Shown: positions 6,978-16,539 of the stretch, piece by piece
How the letters are laid out: each line of letters begins with the position of its first letter
How positions within the stretch are numbered: position 1 is the first letter of the stretch
The notes under the pieces: generated by a model
The model's database searches: none
Seen by the model: only the letters and a program-made list of their open reading frames with translations
What the model was told of the DNA's origin: nothing
Origin: Deltaproteobacteria bacterium
Lineage (GTDB): Bacteria > Myxococcota > JACPTQ01
Assembly: GCA_016192705.1 (NCBI GenBank)
Contig: JACPTQ010000053.1
Location: forward strand, 85,258-149,257
DNA length: 64,000 bases
Direction of reading: 5' to 3'
Made by a program: the position numbers and the translations under genes

Positions 6978-9900
6978 GACTCCCGCGCCTCGCGCTCGCA
7001 AACCCTTACCTCGTCGTCGTTTCCGCGATCGCCCTCTGTCTCATCGGCGCCATCGCCATTTCGAAAACGCCCGCCGACATTCTCCCGAAGTTCAAAACGC
7101 CCGCCGTCCAAATCCTCACGCTCTACCCCGGCATGCCCGCCGACATCGTCGAACGCGACATGACGAACCGCCTCGAACGCTGGACCGGCCAAGCGAACGG
7201 CATCTCCCGCCAAGAGTCGCGCTCGATGATCGGCGTCTCGATCGTGCGCGATTTTTTTCGCCCCGACATCGACCCCAACACCGCGCTCTCGCAAGTCGCC
7301 GCGCTCGCGACCAGCGACCTCTACTACTTGCCGCCCGGCACCGCACCGCCGATGGTCATGCCGTTCGACCCGACCGCGCCGATCCCCGTCGCGCTCCTCG
7401 CCGTTTCGAGCGCCGACAAGGGCGAAAAAGAACTTTACGACATTGCCTATTTTCAGCTTCGCAACCTGCTGCAAGGCATCCCCGGCGCCATCGCACCCGC
7501 GGTCTACGGCGGCAAGCTCCGCCGCATCCTCGCCTACTTGAAGCGCGACGAAATGTACGCGCGCGGCCTCTCGCCCATGGACGTCGTCCAGGCGATCAAA
7601 GCGCACAACGTCCTCATCCCGACCGGCAACGCGAAGATCGGCGGCATCGATTACCAAGTCGAGGCGAACGGCATGTTGCCGACGGTCGCCGAAATGAACG
7701 ACATCCCGGTCCGCACGAAAAACGGCGCGACGGTCTTTGCGCGCGATGTCGCGTCGGTCGAGGATTCGGCGCAGATCCAATCGAACGTCGTGCGCGTGAA
7801 CGGCCGCCGCCAAGTCTACATCCCGATCTATCGCCAGCCCGGCGCGAATACCCTCGAAGTCGTCGACGGCATTCGCCGCGAAATCGGGCTTCTGCTCGCG
7901 CGGTTACCGCCCGGCATCAACCTCGACATCGTGTTCGATCAGTCGACGTTCGTTCGAACATCCATCAAGAGCCTCGCCGTCGAAATGATCGCGGGCGGCC
8001 TTCTCGCGGCGCTGATGGTCCTCCTTTTCTTGGGCAGCTTTCGATCCACCGCCGTCGTGTTCATGTCGATTCCGCTGTCGCTCGTCGCCGCGTTCATTGG
8101 CCTCTACGCAACCGGCAACACCGTGAACGCGATGACGCTCGGCGGGCTCGCGCTCGCGGTCGGGCGACTCGTCGACGACTCAATCGTCGTGCTCGAAAAC
8201 ACCGTGCGCCACCTCGGCATGGGAAAGCCCGTCGCAACAGCGGCGCTCGATGCCGCGTCCGAAGTGGGCGCGCCGGTCCTCGTTGCAACGGTCGCAACGG
8301 TCGCGGTGTTTTTTCCGGTCGTGTTTTTGAGCGGCATGGGGCAATTCCTTTTTTCGCCGCTCGCGCTCGCGGTCGGCTTCGCGATGGCCGCAAGCTACGT
8401 CATCTCGATGACGCTCGTTCCCGCGTTCGCCGTGCGTTTCCTCGCACACGCGGGTGAACGCGAAAGTCGACTCGCGCGCTTGAGCGACGCACTCGGCGCC
8501 GCCTTTGGCCGCTTGCTCGCGCGCCTCTTGCGATTCCGCTGGGCGCTCATCCTCGTCGGCGCGGGCGGCTTTGGCGCGTCGCTCTTGCTTTACCCGGCGA
8601 TCGGCAAAGAGCTGATGCCCGAGAGCGACTCGGGACAGTTCACCGTGCTCGTGCGGGCGCCGACGGGAACGCGCATCGAACGCACCGAAGAAGTCATCGC
8701 GGCGATCGAGTCCGAGATTCGTCGCGCCGTCCCCGAGGGCGAGTTGCAAATGCTCATCTCGAACATCGGCGTCCTTTACGATTGGCCCGCCGCCTACACG
8801 CCGAACGCCGGCCCCGGCGACGCTTTCATCCAGGTCGAGCTCGCGAAAGGTCGCACGCGAAAAGTTCGCGAAGTCGTGGCGACGCTGCGACGCGACCTTC
8901 CCGCGCGATTCGCGGGCGTCGAATTCTCGTTTGAGACCGGCGGCATGATCACCGCGGCGCTCAACATGGGCCTGCCCGCACCGATCAACATTCAAGTCGA
9001 AGGCAACGACCTCCCCCAGCTCCACAAGCTCGCACGCGAAATTGCCGCGCGTGTGCGCACCGTGCCCGGTGCCGTCGACGTGCGCGTCGGAGAGCGAATC
9101 GACTACCCGATGCTCGCACTCGACTTGGAGCGGGCCCGCGTCGCGCGGCTCGGGCTCACGACGCAAGAGGTCGTCAAGAACGTCGTCACGACGATCAACT
9201 CGAGCGTCAACTTCGACCCGTCGTTTTGGATCGACCACAAAAGCGGAAACCATTACTTCCTCGGCGCGCAGTACCGCGAGCGCGACGTCGAGGATTTTTC
9301 GTCGCTCGAATCGATTCCGCTCACGGGGCGCGCGCAAGAAAAACCGGTCACGCTCGGCAACATCGCGGCCATCAAGCGCGGCGAGGCGCCAAGCGAAGTG
9401 CGCCACGTGAACATCCGGCGTATCGTGAATGTCTTTGCGAACGCGAGCGGCCGCGACATCGGCGGCGTCGCGGGCGACATCGAGCGGGTGATCGCGCAGG
9501 TGAAGCCGCCCGACGGATATCGCGTTCACATGCGCGGCGAAGTGCAAAGCATGAACGACTCGTTTCGCGACCTCGGCTTTGGATTCCTCCTCGCGACCGC
9601 GCTCATTTACTTGCTTCTTGTCGCGCAGTTCAAATCGTTCGTCGACCCGTTCATCATCCTCATCGCCGTGCCGCTCGGCCTCGCGGGCGTGCTCGTGACG
9701 CTCGTCGTGACAAACACGACTCTGAACGTCGAATCGTTCATGGGCATCATCTTCATGGTCGGCATCAGCGTGTCGAACAGCGTCCTCCTCGTCGACTTCG
9801 CGAATCGCGAGCGCGCCGCCGGGCGCTCGTCGCTTGAAGCCGCGGCGTCAGCAGGTCGCGTTCGGTTGCGGCCGATCTTGATGACGTCGATCGCGGCGAT

Positions 9901-10057
9901 GCTTGGGCTTCTGCCGATGGCGCTTGAAATCGGCGAAGGCGCCGAGACGAACGGCCCGCTTGGGCGCGCGGTGATCGGCGGCCTCCTCGCGTCGACGCTC
10001 CTCGTCCTCTTTGTTGTGCCGGCTCTTTACGTGGTGATGAAACGGAGGGCGTCATGA
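6974..10057 (+). CDS. RND efflux transporter permease subunit (AcrB/HAE type)
   Basis: 1027 residues, full length for an inner-membrane RND pump, which uses the proton gradient to expel substrates through a tripartite complex. It shows the N-terminal helix, the first porter domain, a helix bundle with the proton-relay pair Asp401-Asp402 in GRLVDDSIVVLEN, the second porter domain, and a C-terminal helix bundle with FMGIIFMVGISVSNSVLL. Features fit hydrophobic-compound or metal-related RND members without deciding between them. The start is TTG overlapping the anti-sigma stop (TTGA); an adaptor and an outer-membrane channel gene follow with overlaps, so all pump parts are in one operon with their own sigma/anti-sigma pair. 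Confidence 0.93.
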   Translation: MRLPRLALANPYLVVVSAIALCLIGAIAISKTPADILPKFKTPAVQILTLYPGMPADIVERDMTNRLERWTGQANGISRQESRSMIGVSIVRDFFRPDIDPNTALSQVAALATSDLYYLPPGTAPPMVMPFDPTAPIPVALLAVSSADKGEKELYDIAYFQLRNLLQGIPGAIAPAVYGGKLRRILAYLKRDEMYARGLSPMDVVQAIKAHNVLIPTGNAKIGGIDYQVEANGMLPTVAEMNDIPVRTKNGATVFARDVASVEDSAQIQSNVVRVNGRRQVYIPIYRQPGANTLEVVDGIRREIGLLLARLPPGINLDIVFDQSTFVRTSIKSLAVEMIAGGLLAALMVLLFLGSFRSTAVVFMSIPLSLVAAFIGLYATGNTVNAMTLGGLALAVGRLVDDSIVVLENTVRHLGMGKPVATAALDAASEVGAPVLVATVATVAVFFPVVFLSGMGQFLFSPLALAVGFAMAASYVISMTLVPAFAVRFLAHAGERESRLARLSDALGAAFGRLLARLLRFRWALILVGAGGFGASLLLYPAIGKELMPESDSGQFTVLVRAPTGTRIERTEEVIAAIESEIRRAVPEGELQMLISNIGVLYDWPAAYTPNAGPGDAFIQVELAKGRTRKVREVVATLRRDLPARFAGVEFSFETGGMITAALNMGLPAPINIQVEGNDLPQLHKLAREIAARVRTVPGAVDVRVGERIDYPMLALDLERARVARLGLTTQEVVKNVVTTINSSVNFDPSFWIDHKSGNHYFLGAQYRERDVEDFSSLESIPLTGRAQEKPVTLGNIAAIKRGEAPSEVRHVNIRRIVNVFANASGRDIGGVAGDIERVIAQVKPPDGYRVHMRGEVQSMNDSFRDLGFGFLLATALIYLLLVAQFKSFVDPFIILIAVPLGLAGVLVTLVVTNTTLNVESFMGIIFMVGISVSNSVLLVDFANRERAAGRSSLEAAASAGRVRLRPILMTSIAAMLGLLPMALEIGEGAETNGPLGRAVIGGLLASTLLVLFVVPALYVVMKRRAS

Positions 10058-11181
10058 AACTTCATTTCACTTTGCAGTGCGTCGCGAACTGTCTCTTGTT
10101 TGTTTTCGCGGCATGCACCGAAAGCCGCTCAGCGACGCAAGAAGTAGCGCCCGCGCCAAAGCTAGAAAGCGCGATCGTGAAGGTTGTGCGCCCACGCGTC
10201 GAGACGCTTCGCCGCGTCGTGCAGATTCCGAGCACCGTCGAGCCATTTGCGCGCGTCGCGATTCAATCGCGCGTTTCGGGCGTCGTCGCGGAAGTCCGCG
10301 TCGATCGGGGCGACCGCGTGAAGAAAGGGCAGGTCGTCGCGCGCATCTCGGTGCCCGAAATGCCGACGGAGGTTCTGCGCACCCACGCAGCCGTGAAGGT
10401 TGCGGAAGCTGAAGTGAAGCGCGATGAGCTCCAGTCGAATCGTTTGACCGCCGCCGCTCGCGCCAACCGCGAGGCGATTGCACCACAGCGCGTTGAGGCC
10501 GCCCAGGCCGCGCTCGCCGTGAGCCGAGCACGTCTCGCCGCACGCCGCGCGGACGTCGCCTACATCGAAGGACTTGCGCGCGACACGGTTCTTCGGGCGC
10601 CGTTCGATGGCGTCGTGACAAATCGCTGGGTCGACCCTGGCGCAGCCCTGCAGGCCGGTAGCGGAGTGCGCGGAGCGTCGTCGCCGCTCCTCGTCGTCGA
10701 GAACCAAGACAAGCTCCGCGTCGTTGTCGATGTCGCTGAGGCCGATGTGCCGGCGATTCGCCTCGCGATGCCGGTTTCGCTTTCGGTTCGCGCCGACCCA
10801 GGGCGCGTCATCAAGGGCGCGGTGTCACGAACGGCTTCGGCGCTCGATCCCGCGACGCGAACGATGCGCGTCGAAATCGACCTCCCGAATCACGAGCGGC
10901 GACTCGTCGTGGGAATGGATCTTCTCGCGACCATCGATCTCGGCGAACGCCCGAGTGCGCTCACGCTCCCGGCCGAGGCGGTACGGCGCGACTCCCGCGG
11001 GACTTACGTTTGGCTCATCGGCGATGGGCGCGCCGTGCGACGCGACGTCGGCGTCGGCATCGACACGGGGCCGCGACTCGAAATCCGAACGGGCCTTCGC
11101 GCAGGCGACGCCGTCGTGCTCTGGGGCCACGCTCTCCTCGAGGAGGGACAACCGGTTCGCGCCGAGGAAACGAAGCCGTGA
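10054..11181 (+). CDS. RND efflux periplasmic adaptor (HlyD/MdtA family), probable lipoprotein
   Basis: 375 residues. It starts with a signal peptide ending in a likely lipobox (FAAC, Cys at about 21). The membrane-fusion protein layout follows: lipoyl half-motif (IQSRVSGVVAEVRVDRGDRVKKGQVVARI), helical hairpin (residues about 110-165), second lipoyl half (DTVLRAPFDGVVTNRWVDPG), then beta-barrel and membrane-proximal domains ending in a LRAGDAVVLWG segment. It links the permease at 6974 to the outer-membrane channel at 11181. Its start overlaps the permease stop (ATGA), and its stop overlaps the next start. Confidence 0.92.
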   Translation: MKLHFTLQCVANCLLFVFAACTESRSATQEVAPAPKLESAIVKVVRPRVETLRRVVQIPSTVEPFARVAIQSRVSGVVAEVRVDRGDRVKKGQVVARISVPEMPTEVLRTHAAVKVAEAEVKRDELQSNRLTAAARANREAIAPQRVEAAQAALAVSRARLAARRADVAYIEGLARDTVLRAPFDGVVTNRWVDPGAALQAGSGVRGASSPLLVVENQDKLRVVVDVAEADVPAIRLAMPVSLSVRADPGRVIKGAVSRTASALDPATRTMRVEIDLPNHERRLVVGMDLLATIDLGERPSALTLPAEAVRRDSRGTYVWLIGDGRAVRRDVGVGIDTGPRLEIRTGLRAGDAVVLWGHALLEEGQPVRAEETKP

Positions 11182-12542
11182 TGGCCGCACCTGCACCCGC
11201 CACCGCTCCCGCCTCAGCTACTTCTTCCTTCTTCTTGTCAATTCTCTTCTCTGTGTTTCCGCGCTCTGTGAGTTCTGTGGCTCTCGTGGTGCATGTTCTC
11301 TTTTCATTTCCTTCCGACGCCGCAACGATCACCCTCGAAGCCGCCATCGCTCGCGCACAGAACCATCCCAAAGCCCGTGCGGCGGCCGTTCGGGCGCGGG
11401 CCGCGGCGTTCGACGCGAAGGCGCAACGTGGCGCTTACTATCCCGAGGTCGATGTCGCGACGACCGCGAGCGCCGGCTTCTCGGGATCGAGTGGCGGGCT
11501 TGGTATCACAGGGATGAACAACTCGCCCGCGCGGCAGTATTTCGGCGCGGCGATCGAGCTGCGCCAGAACATCTGGGACTTTGGGCGAACGCTCGGCCGG
11601 GTTCGAGCCGCGGTCCGTTCGACTGAGCGCGCGGAAGCGGAGTCGTTTGTGATTCGCGACGACTTGGCGCTTGAAGTCACGCGCCGGTACTTCGAAGCTC
11701 TCGCGGCCGATGCCGTCGTCGACGCCGCCAAGGAGCGCATTGTCGCAACAACTCAGCTTTACGATCAGAGCGTGTCCCTCGCCGACTCGGGAATGCGCCC
11801 GCGCGCGGAGGTCGCCTTAGCTGAGCTCGACCGCGCCGCCGCGCGATCGCTTCTCGTCGAAGCAGCCGCGGAGGCACACGCCGCAAAAGCGCGTCTCGCG
11901 GCCCTCATTGGCGCCGACGTGGCGAACCCGCCAACACCGACACCGCGCGCCGTTCTGCTCGCCGCGCCGCCCTCAGTCGCCGCGCTCTTACCAAAAACCG
12001 CGAACCGTCCCGAGATCGCTGCTGCCCGCACCGCGATTGAAGAGGCCCGTGCCCGCACAGCGGCCGCCCGCGCCGAACATTTGCCTCGACTCGTCGCAAC
12101 CGGCAGCCTCGGTTACGCGCACCCGCCCGACGGCAAAGACCCCGGCTTCTGGGCGGTCGGCATCGGCCTCGTCTGGCCGCTCTTTCGCGGGTTCGCCGAC
12201 GCGAATCGCATCAAGGCCGCCGCGCTCCGTGTCGACGAAGCGACGCACCACCTACGTGACCGCGAAGACGACGTTCGACTCGAACTCGTGCTTGCTCACC
12301 AGCGCGTCCGCGCAGCGCTCGACCTCGCCCGCGTCACCGCCGACGAACTCACGCGCGCCGAACTCGCCACGGCAGCCACCCGCGCGACCTTCGCCGCCGG
12401 CCTCCTCCCGTACGGCGACGTCGCCCGCGCCTCGCTCGCTGTCACCGCCGCCCGCGCCCGCCTCGCCGCCGCCCGCTTCCGATACGCCATCGCCCGCGCC
12501 GAACTCGCACGCGCCGCGGGGCTTTCGCCCATCCTTGAATGA
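11181..12542 (+). CDS. TolC-family outer-membrane efflux channel
   Basis: 453 residues with the repeated architecture of outer-membrane factors: long amphipathic helices rich in Ala/Arg (AAIARAQNHPKARAAAVRARAAA, here split by strand segments) and two halves of similar pattern (RYFEALAADAVVDAAKERI; LAHQRVRAALDLARVTADEL). It is the exit duct of the tripartite pump. The ATG at 11181 overlaps the adaptor stop (TGATG). The first 14 residues come from a GCACCC-type simple repeat, and residues about 15-45, the hydrophobic signal segment, are encoded by a copy of the dispersed CCACAGAG-type repeat (11221-11315). A start closer to the mature protein is possible but no better site is visible. Confidence 0.88.
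   Translation: MAAPAPATAPASATSSFFLSILFSVFPRSVSSVALVVHVLFSFPSDAATITLEAAIARAQNHPKARAAAVRARAAAFDAKAQRGAYYPEVDVATTASAGFSGSSGGLGITGMNNSPARQYFGAAIELRQNIWDFGRTLGRVRAAVRSTERAEAESFVIRDDLALEVTRRYFEALAADAVVDAAKERIVATTQLYDQSVSLADSGMRPRAEVALAELDRAAARSLLVEAAAEAHAAKARLAALIGADVANPPTPTPRAVLLAAPPSVAALLPKTANRPEIAAARTAIEEARARTAAARAEHLPRLVATGSLGYAHPPDGKDPGFWAVGIGLVWPLFRGFADANRIKAAALRVDEATHHLRDREDDVRLELVLAHQRVRAALDLARVTADELTRAELATAATRATFAAGLLPYGDVARASLAVTAARARLAAARFRYAIARAELARAAGLSPILE
11221..11315 (-). repeat. dispersed CCACAGAG-type repeat, degenerate copy inside the efflux channel gene
   Basis: Read on the minus strand, it contains CCACAGAACTCACAGAG and AAACACAGAGAAGAG, degenerate matches to the better copies at 27581-27640 and 48621-48670. 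It encodes the signal-peptide hydrophobic core of the TolC-like protein on the plus strand. Confidence 0.5.
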
Positions 12543-12582
12543 AGGCTCCCCCGCTGCCGCGCGCCATCAGCGAATTACCAGC

Positions 12583-12969
12583 TTATCGCCCGCGCCGAGA
12601 CCCACGCGTTTTTTGCGTCGCCATCTTCTTTGCGTGCGGCTTTTTTTCCGGGAGCGTCGCAACGAACGACGACGCCCAGGCGATCCATTTGTCGAGCGCG
12701 TCGTCGGCACGATACCCGGCCGGTGCGACAAACACATACCCGCGCATCGGCTTTCCCGTGAAGTCCATCGTGCGCGCACCCTTTTCGTCGAGCGCCTCGT
12801 CGTGCCGCGCGGGTCCCACGCGCACCATCAGTTCGTCCTTCACGATCCCCACGAACATCTTCCCGTCAAGCATGTACGCAACGCCGCCAAACATCTCTTT
12901 CGACGTCACGCCGCGCCGTCCCAAAAGCCGCTCCCGCAACCGCTCCGCTAACTTTTCGTCGTAGCTCAT
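12583..12969 (-). CDS. TfoX/Sxy N-terminal domain protein
   Basis: 128 residues, typical of stand-alone TfoX N-terminal domains: the family signature SKEMFGGVAYMLDGKMFVGI, then DELMVRVG and a C-terminal GYVFVAP segment and Lys/Arg-rich tail. The domain is found in competence regulators (Sxy/TfoX) and in many small proteins of unknown role, so a competence function is not implied. Its ATG overlaps the stop of the PBP1A gene upstream (ATGA), so it is translated after it. It converges on the efflux operon from the other strand. Confidence 0.88.
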   Translation of the reverse strand: MSYDEKLAERLRERLLGRRGVTSKEMFGGVAYMLDGKMFVGIVKDELMVRVGPARHDEALDEKGARTMDFTGKPMRGYVFVAPAGYRADDALDKWIAWASSFVATLPEKKPHAKKMATQKTRGSRRGR

Positions 12970-15431
12970 TGAAACGTCTCATCGCGCTCAAGCGTCGCCT
13001 TCGTGATTTCGCCCGGCATTGCCGCGACCTCCGCAGGCGCAGTCCCCGGAATGAACGGCTCGCGCGCCGCGCCCGGAAACCCAACGGGGGCCCGCTTCCC
13101 CTCGCCCGGCACGACATTCACGAACTCGACGTTCGCCGGCGCCCCAAAATCGCGCTTCGGCCGCACCTCGTACACCTTCTTCATGAACGCCTGCCAAATC
13201 GGTATCGCGTCATGCCCACCCGTCGCACGCCCGCCGATCTTTCGATGGTCGTCGTACCCAACCCACACGCCCGCAACGAGGTCGCGCGTGTAACCCACAA
13301 ACCAAATGTCGCGGTGGTCCGACGTCGTTCCCGTTTTCCCCGCGACCGCCGCACCGAGCGCACGCAACCGACCCGCCGTCCCGGCTGGATGTTCAACAGG
13401 CGCGCGCAAAAGGCTCGTCATCACAAACGCCTCTGCGGGTGAGAGCACCGTCTCCGCCGCAACCGCTTCCTTCGTGCGATAGAAGGACGGCTCTGCGCGC
13501 ACACCGCCCGCGGCGAACGTCGCGAACGCGTTCGTGAGTTCGAGCGGCGTCACTTCACCGGCGCCAAGCGCAATCGAGCGGTATCGCGGGAGCTCGCTCT
13601 TCACGCCCAAACGCCGCGCCATATCGAGCACCGATTCGACGCCGATCCGCTCTATGATCCGCGCCGAAACCGAGTTGTCGCTTCGCGCGAGCGCCTCGCG
13701 CACGGGAATCGCCCCGCGCGACTGCCCGTCGTAATTTTTCACCGCCCAAAAATCGGTCGTCCCCGGCACACCAAATTGATACGGCGCCGACACAACCTGA
13801 TCCGCGAGCGTCAGCTTCTTCCCGACAATCGCCGCCGCATAAAGAATTGGCTTGAACGCGCTTCCCGGTTGCCGCTTCGCTTGCAGCGCGCGATTGAACT
13901 TGCTCGCGTCCCAATTCTGCCCGCCGACCATCGCGACAACTTCGCGCGTCGAAGGGTCGATCGCGACGAACGCCCCCTCGATTTCAGGCACCTGCTCAAG
14001 CGCGAGCCGAATCTCAGCCGCGCCCAAGTTTTCGACGCGCACACGCACGACGTCGCCGACCGACAAAACATCGCCCGCCACATGGGGCGACTTGCTTCGG
14101 CCGCGCACCACAACGGGCTTCGCCCATTTCAGATCGGCGAGCGCGATGACGCCCTTTGCGATCCCGAGGTCGACCGTCACTTTATCCTTCGCAACCGCCG
14201 ACACGATCCCGCGCACGCCCGCACCAGGCCTCAAAACCGCCTGCTCTTTTTTCAACTCCGAAACGAGCTTCGCCCGCGCCGCACCATCGACTTGCGCCTC
14301 CGGCCCGCGATACCCGAAGCGCCGATCGATCGCTGCGAGTCCGTTCGCAACCGCCGCGACCGCCGCGCGCTGCAACGCCGGGTCGAGCGCCGTCACAACG
14401 CGCATCCCGCTTCGATAGAGGTCGGCTCCGTAACGCGCCTCGAGATCGAGCCGCACCGCTTCGACAAAATGCGGCGCCGCCTTTTCCAACCCGTCCGCCG
14501 CCGGTCGCGCCAAAACAAGCGCCTGCCCCTTCGCCGCCTCAAACGATCCGGCGTCGTATGTCCCGCGCAGTTTCCCGTCCTCATGAGCCTTCGCCATGCG
14601 TCGCAGCGTTTCGCCCTGCTTCGCGCGCGCGAGTTTCAAATTCGCCACCGGCGAAAATCGGTCGGGCGACGGCAGCATCGCCGCGAGCATCGCCGCCTCG
14701 GCCATCGACACCTGCGAAATCTCCTTCCCGAAAAGATGCCGCGCCGCCGCCGCAACGCCGTACCGCCCGTGCCCCCAATAGACCTCATTCAAGTAGACCG
14801 TCAGAATCTCTTCCTTCGAAAAATTCTGTTCGAGGCGGAGCGCGAGCAGCACCTCTTTCACTTTTCGCTCGAGACTCTTCTCCTTCGACAAGACCAAGTT
14901 CTTGACAACCTGCTGCGTGATCGTCGACCCGCCCTGCCTCATCTTCCCGTGCCACACGTTGACCGCAAACGCGCGCAGCATCCCGAAGTAGTTCAAGCCC
15001 TCGTGCGTCCAAAACCCCGCGTCCTCACTCGCGACGATCGCATCGACGACCACCGTCGGGATCGCCTTCCACGCGACGACCGTCCGGCGCTCGTTTTTAT
15101 AAAGTTCGGCGAGCGGCGACCCATCGCGCGCAACCACGCGCACCGTCTGTTCGGGGCGATACTCGTGCAGCGATTTGTACGGCGGCAGATCGCGCCCGTA
15201 ATAAAGAAAGATGCCGCCAATCCCGAGCGCACCGAGCGTCGGCCCGAGGAGCATCAAAAACAGAAACCACCTTAAGAGCCGCCACTTTTTCTTCGGTTTC
15301 TCGCTCCGTCCCTCGCGCGAATGCGCGTCGCGCCTCGGCCGTTCCGGCATCTCGTCGCGGATTTCCTCGTCTTTTTCGTAGCGCTTCATACTCATACCGA
15401 CGGCCGATCCTACGGCCGGATCTCTTGCCAA
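12966..15431 (-). CDS. class A penicillin-binding protein, PBP1A type
   Basis: Up to 821 residues. It is a bifunctional peptidoglycan synthase anchored by one helix near residues 52-75. The glycosyltransferase domain shows EDAGFWTHEGLNYFG (catalytic Glu136), RQGGSTITQQ and LTVYLNEVYWG. An OB-like insert follows, then the transpeptidase domain with SAFK (SxxK serine), SDN and KTGT. The cytoplasmic N-terminus is highly charged. Starts at 15431 or at the two internal ATGs (MSMKRY) are all possible; the cytoplasmic tail is not conserved, so the true start is open. It is essential-type wall synthesis machinery and is co-transcribed with the TfoX-domain gene. Confidence 0.93.
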   Translation of the reverse strand: MARDPAVGSAVGMSMKRYEKDEEIRDEMPERPRRDAHSREGRSEKPKKKWRLLRWFLFLMLLGPTLGALGIGGIFLYYGRDLPPYKSLHEYRPEQTVRVVARDGSPLAELYKNERRTVVAWKAIPTVVVDAIVASEDAGFWTHEGLNYFGMLRAFAVNVWHGKMRQGGSTITQQVVKNLVLSKEKSLERKVKEVLLALRLEQNFSKEEILTVYLNEVYWGHGRYGVAAAARHLFGKEISQVSMAEAAMLAAMLPSPDRFSPVANLKLARAKQGETLRRMAKAHEDGKLRGTYDAGSFEAAKGQALVLARPAADGLEKAAPHFVEAVRLDLEARYGADLYRSGMRVVTALDPALQRAAVAAVANGLAAIDRRFGYRGPEAQVDGAARAKLVSELKKEQAVLRPGAGVRGIVSAVAKDKVTVDLGIAKGVIALADLKWAKPVVVRGRSKSPHVAGDVLSVGDVVRVRVENLGAAEIRLALEQVPEIEGAFVAIDPSTREVVAMVGGQNWDASKFNRALQAKRQPGSAFKPILYAAAIVGKKLTLADQVVSAPYQFGVPGTTDFWAVKNYDGQSRGAIPVREALARSDNSVSARIIERIGVESVLDMARRLGVKSELPRYRSIALGAGEVTPLELTNAFATFAAGGVRAEPSFYRTKEAVAAETVLSPAEAFVMTSLLRAPVEHPAGTAGRLRALGAAVAGKTGTTSDHRDIWFVGYTRDLVAGVWVGYDDHRKIGGRATGGHDAIPIWQAFMKKVYEVRPKRDFGAPANVEFVNVVPGEGKRAPVGFPGAAREPFIPGTAPAEVAAMPGEITKATLERDETFQ

Positions 15432-15586
15432 GGCAAATTAACATCACGGTGTCGCACGCAGGCCACACCGAATGCTGCGTGCTCGCCTCACGCATTAACA
15501 AAACCCGCAAGTTTGTTATCGCGCGCGGTTGAATTCACGGCACGGCAGTTGCGTAACGCGATGGCAGTTCACGAACGGGAGGGACG

Positions 15587-16057
15587 ATGAAAGTTCGATC
15601 GACAGTATTGGTACTTGCGTTTTTATCACTCTTTGCCGCGCGCGAGTCACCAGCGAAATCGGAGCCAGCCTTAGATGGATTGGCCAAAGGCATTGATCAG
15701 ATTGTCGCCCTAACCTTATTTGGTACCCTCGGCGGCCTAGCCCTCGTTTCGGTGGTGGGCAACTCGGTCCACATCGCGAAAGGCGAGCGCCCGCGCGAGG
15801 AGTGGCTCGCGATCGGGTACGTCAGTGCGGCGTTCAGCGGGGTCGCGGCCGGCATCTCTGCAGGGACTCTTAAGGAAAACGCCGCCCTGGTTTCTGGTAT
15901 TCACATCGGCCTCGCGGTGCTCGGTCTCACGACAACGATTTGGTCGCACGCGCTTCCAAAGCGCAAAGTGCCGTCGGTGTCCATCCAGCCGACGATCATC
16001 CCCGGCGCGCACGGTCAACCCGCGTTCGGCCTCGCCCTCACGTTGCCCGCGTTCTGA
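15587..16057 (+). CDS. small exported/membrane protein, unknown
   Basis: 156 residues, no family recognised. An N-terminal signal-like segment (STVLVLAFLSLFAARESPA) is followed by about three hydrophobic helices (IVALTLFGTLGGLALVSVVG; IGYVSAAFSGVAAGISAG; GIHIGLAVLGLTTTIW) and a Pro-rich tail. A good Shine-Dalgarno (GGGAGGG) precedes the ATG. The 155 bases upstream separate it from the divergent PBP1A gene and presumably hold both promoters. Confidence 0.7.
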   Translation: MKVRSTVLVLAFLSLFAARESPAKSEPALDGLAKGIDQIVALTLFGTLGGLALVSVVGNSVHIAKGERPREEWLAIGYVSAAFSGVAAGISAGTLKENAALVSGIHIGLAVLGLTTTIWSHALPKRKVPSVSIQPTIIPGAHGQPAFGLALTLPAF

Positions 16058-16107
16058 CGTCCGCCGAACCGCGCGCGACGACTCCGAGTCGCATTTCTTC
16101 GCCGTCA

Positions 16108-16539
16108 TCAGCGGGGCGACGGCATCACACGAAAACCGTCAAGCTCTGCCGCCATCCCGAGTTTTCGATCCAGCGTGCAAAAAACACGCGACGCGGGCGC
16201 CCCACCGGCCCAAACAATCGCCGCGCCGAGTTGCAGGGCGTCGGCCGCTCGGAGCGGGTGAGTTCGCAAAAGCCTCAGCGCCACCGCTGATACAGATGGC
16301 ACGTCATCGACGATCGCGCACTCTTGGAACAACTCCAGCGATAATTCTTGTGCGCGAAGGGCCTTCGCTTGTGTGAGCTCTCCCGTCCTAACCAGCCGGA
16401 AAAAAGCCGAGACGACTTCCACGGGCGACAGCGCCCAAACGACGATCTCGGGATCCGACTCCCGCCAACCCTCGGCGGCTTTCGAGAGCGGCTGTCTCAC
16501 GACGAGCGGAACGATCGCCGAGCTGTCCCAGAACCTCAA
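16108..16539 (-). CDS. PIN-domain ribonuclease toxin (VapC-like)
   Basis: 143 residues, the usual VapC size. The acidic PIN quartet is present: Asp5 (FWDSSAIV), Glu41 (SPVEVVSAF), Asp100 (RAADALQLGAAI) and Asp124 (CTLDRKL). Such proteins cut RNA, often initiator tRNA or rRNA, using Mg2+. The gene overlaps the antitoxin gene upstream by 4 bases (ATGA), the standard type II arrangement. It converges on the small membrane protein gene at 15587. Confidence 0.9.
   Translation of the reverse strand: MRFWDSSAIVPLVVRQPLSKAAEGWRESDPEIVVWALSPVEVVSAFFRLVRTGELTQAKALRAQELSLELFQECAIVDDVPSVSAVALRLLRTHPLRAADALQLGAAIVWAGGAPASRVFCTLDRKLGMAAELDGFRVMPSPR

Noticed and set aside
8180..9547. Long open frame antisense to the RND permease
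   Set aside because: Low-complexity Arg/Asp-rich translation, a shadow of high third-position GC on the coding strand.
91..10057. RND remnant and complete RND gene as two pieces of one pump
   Set aside because: The remnant is on the opposite strand and resembles the CzcA type; the gene at 6974 is complete on its own.
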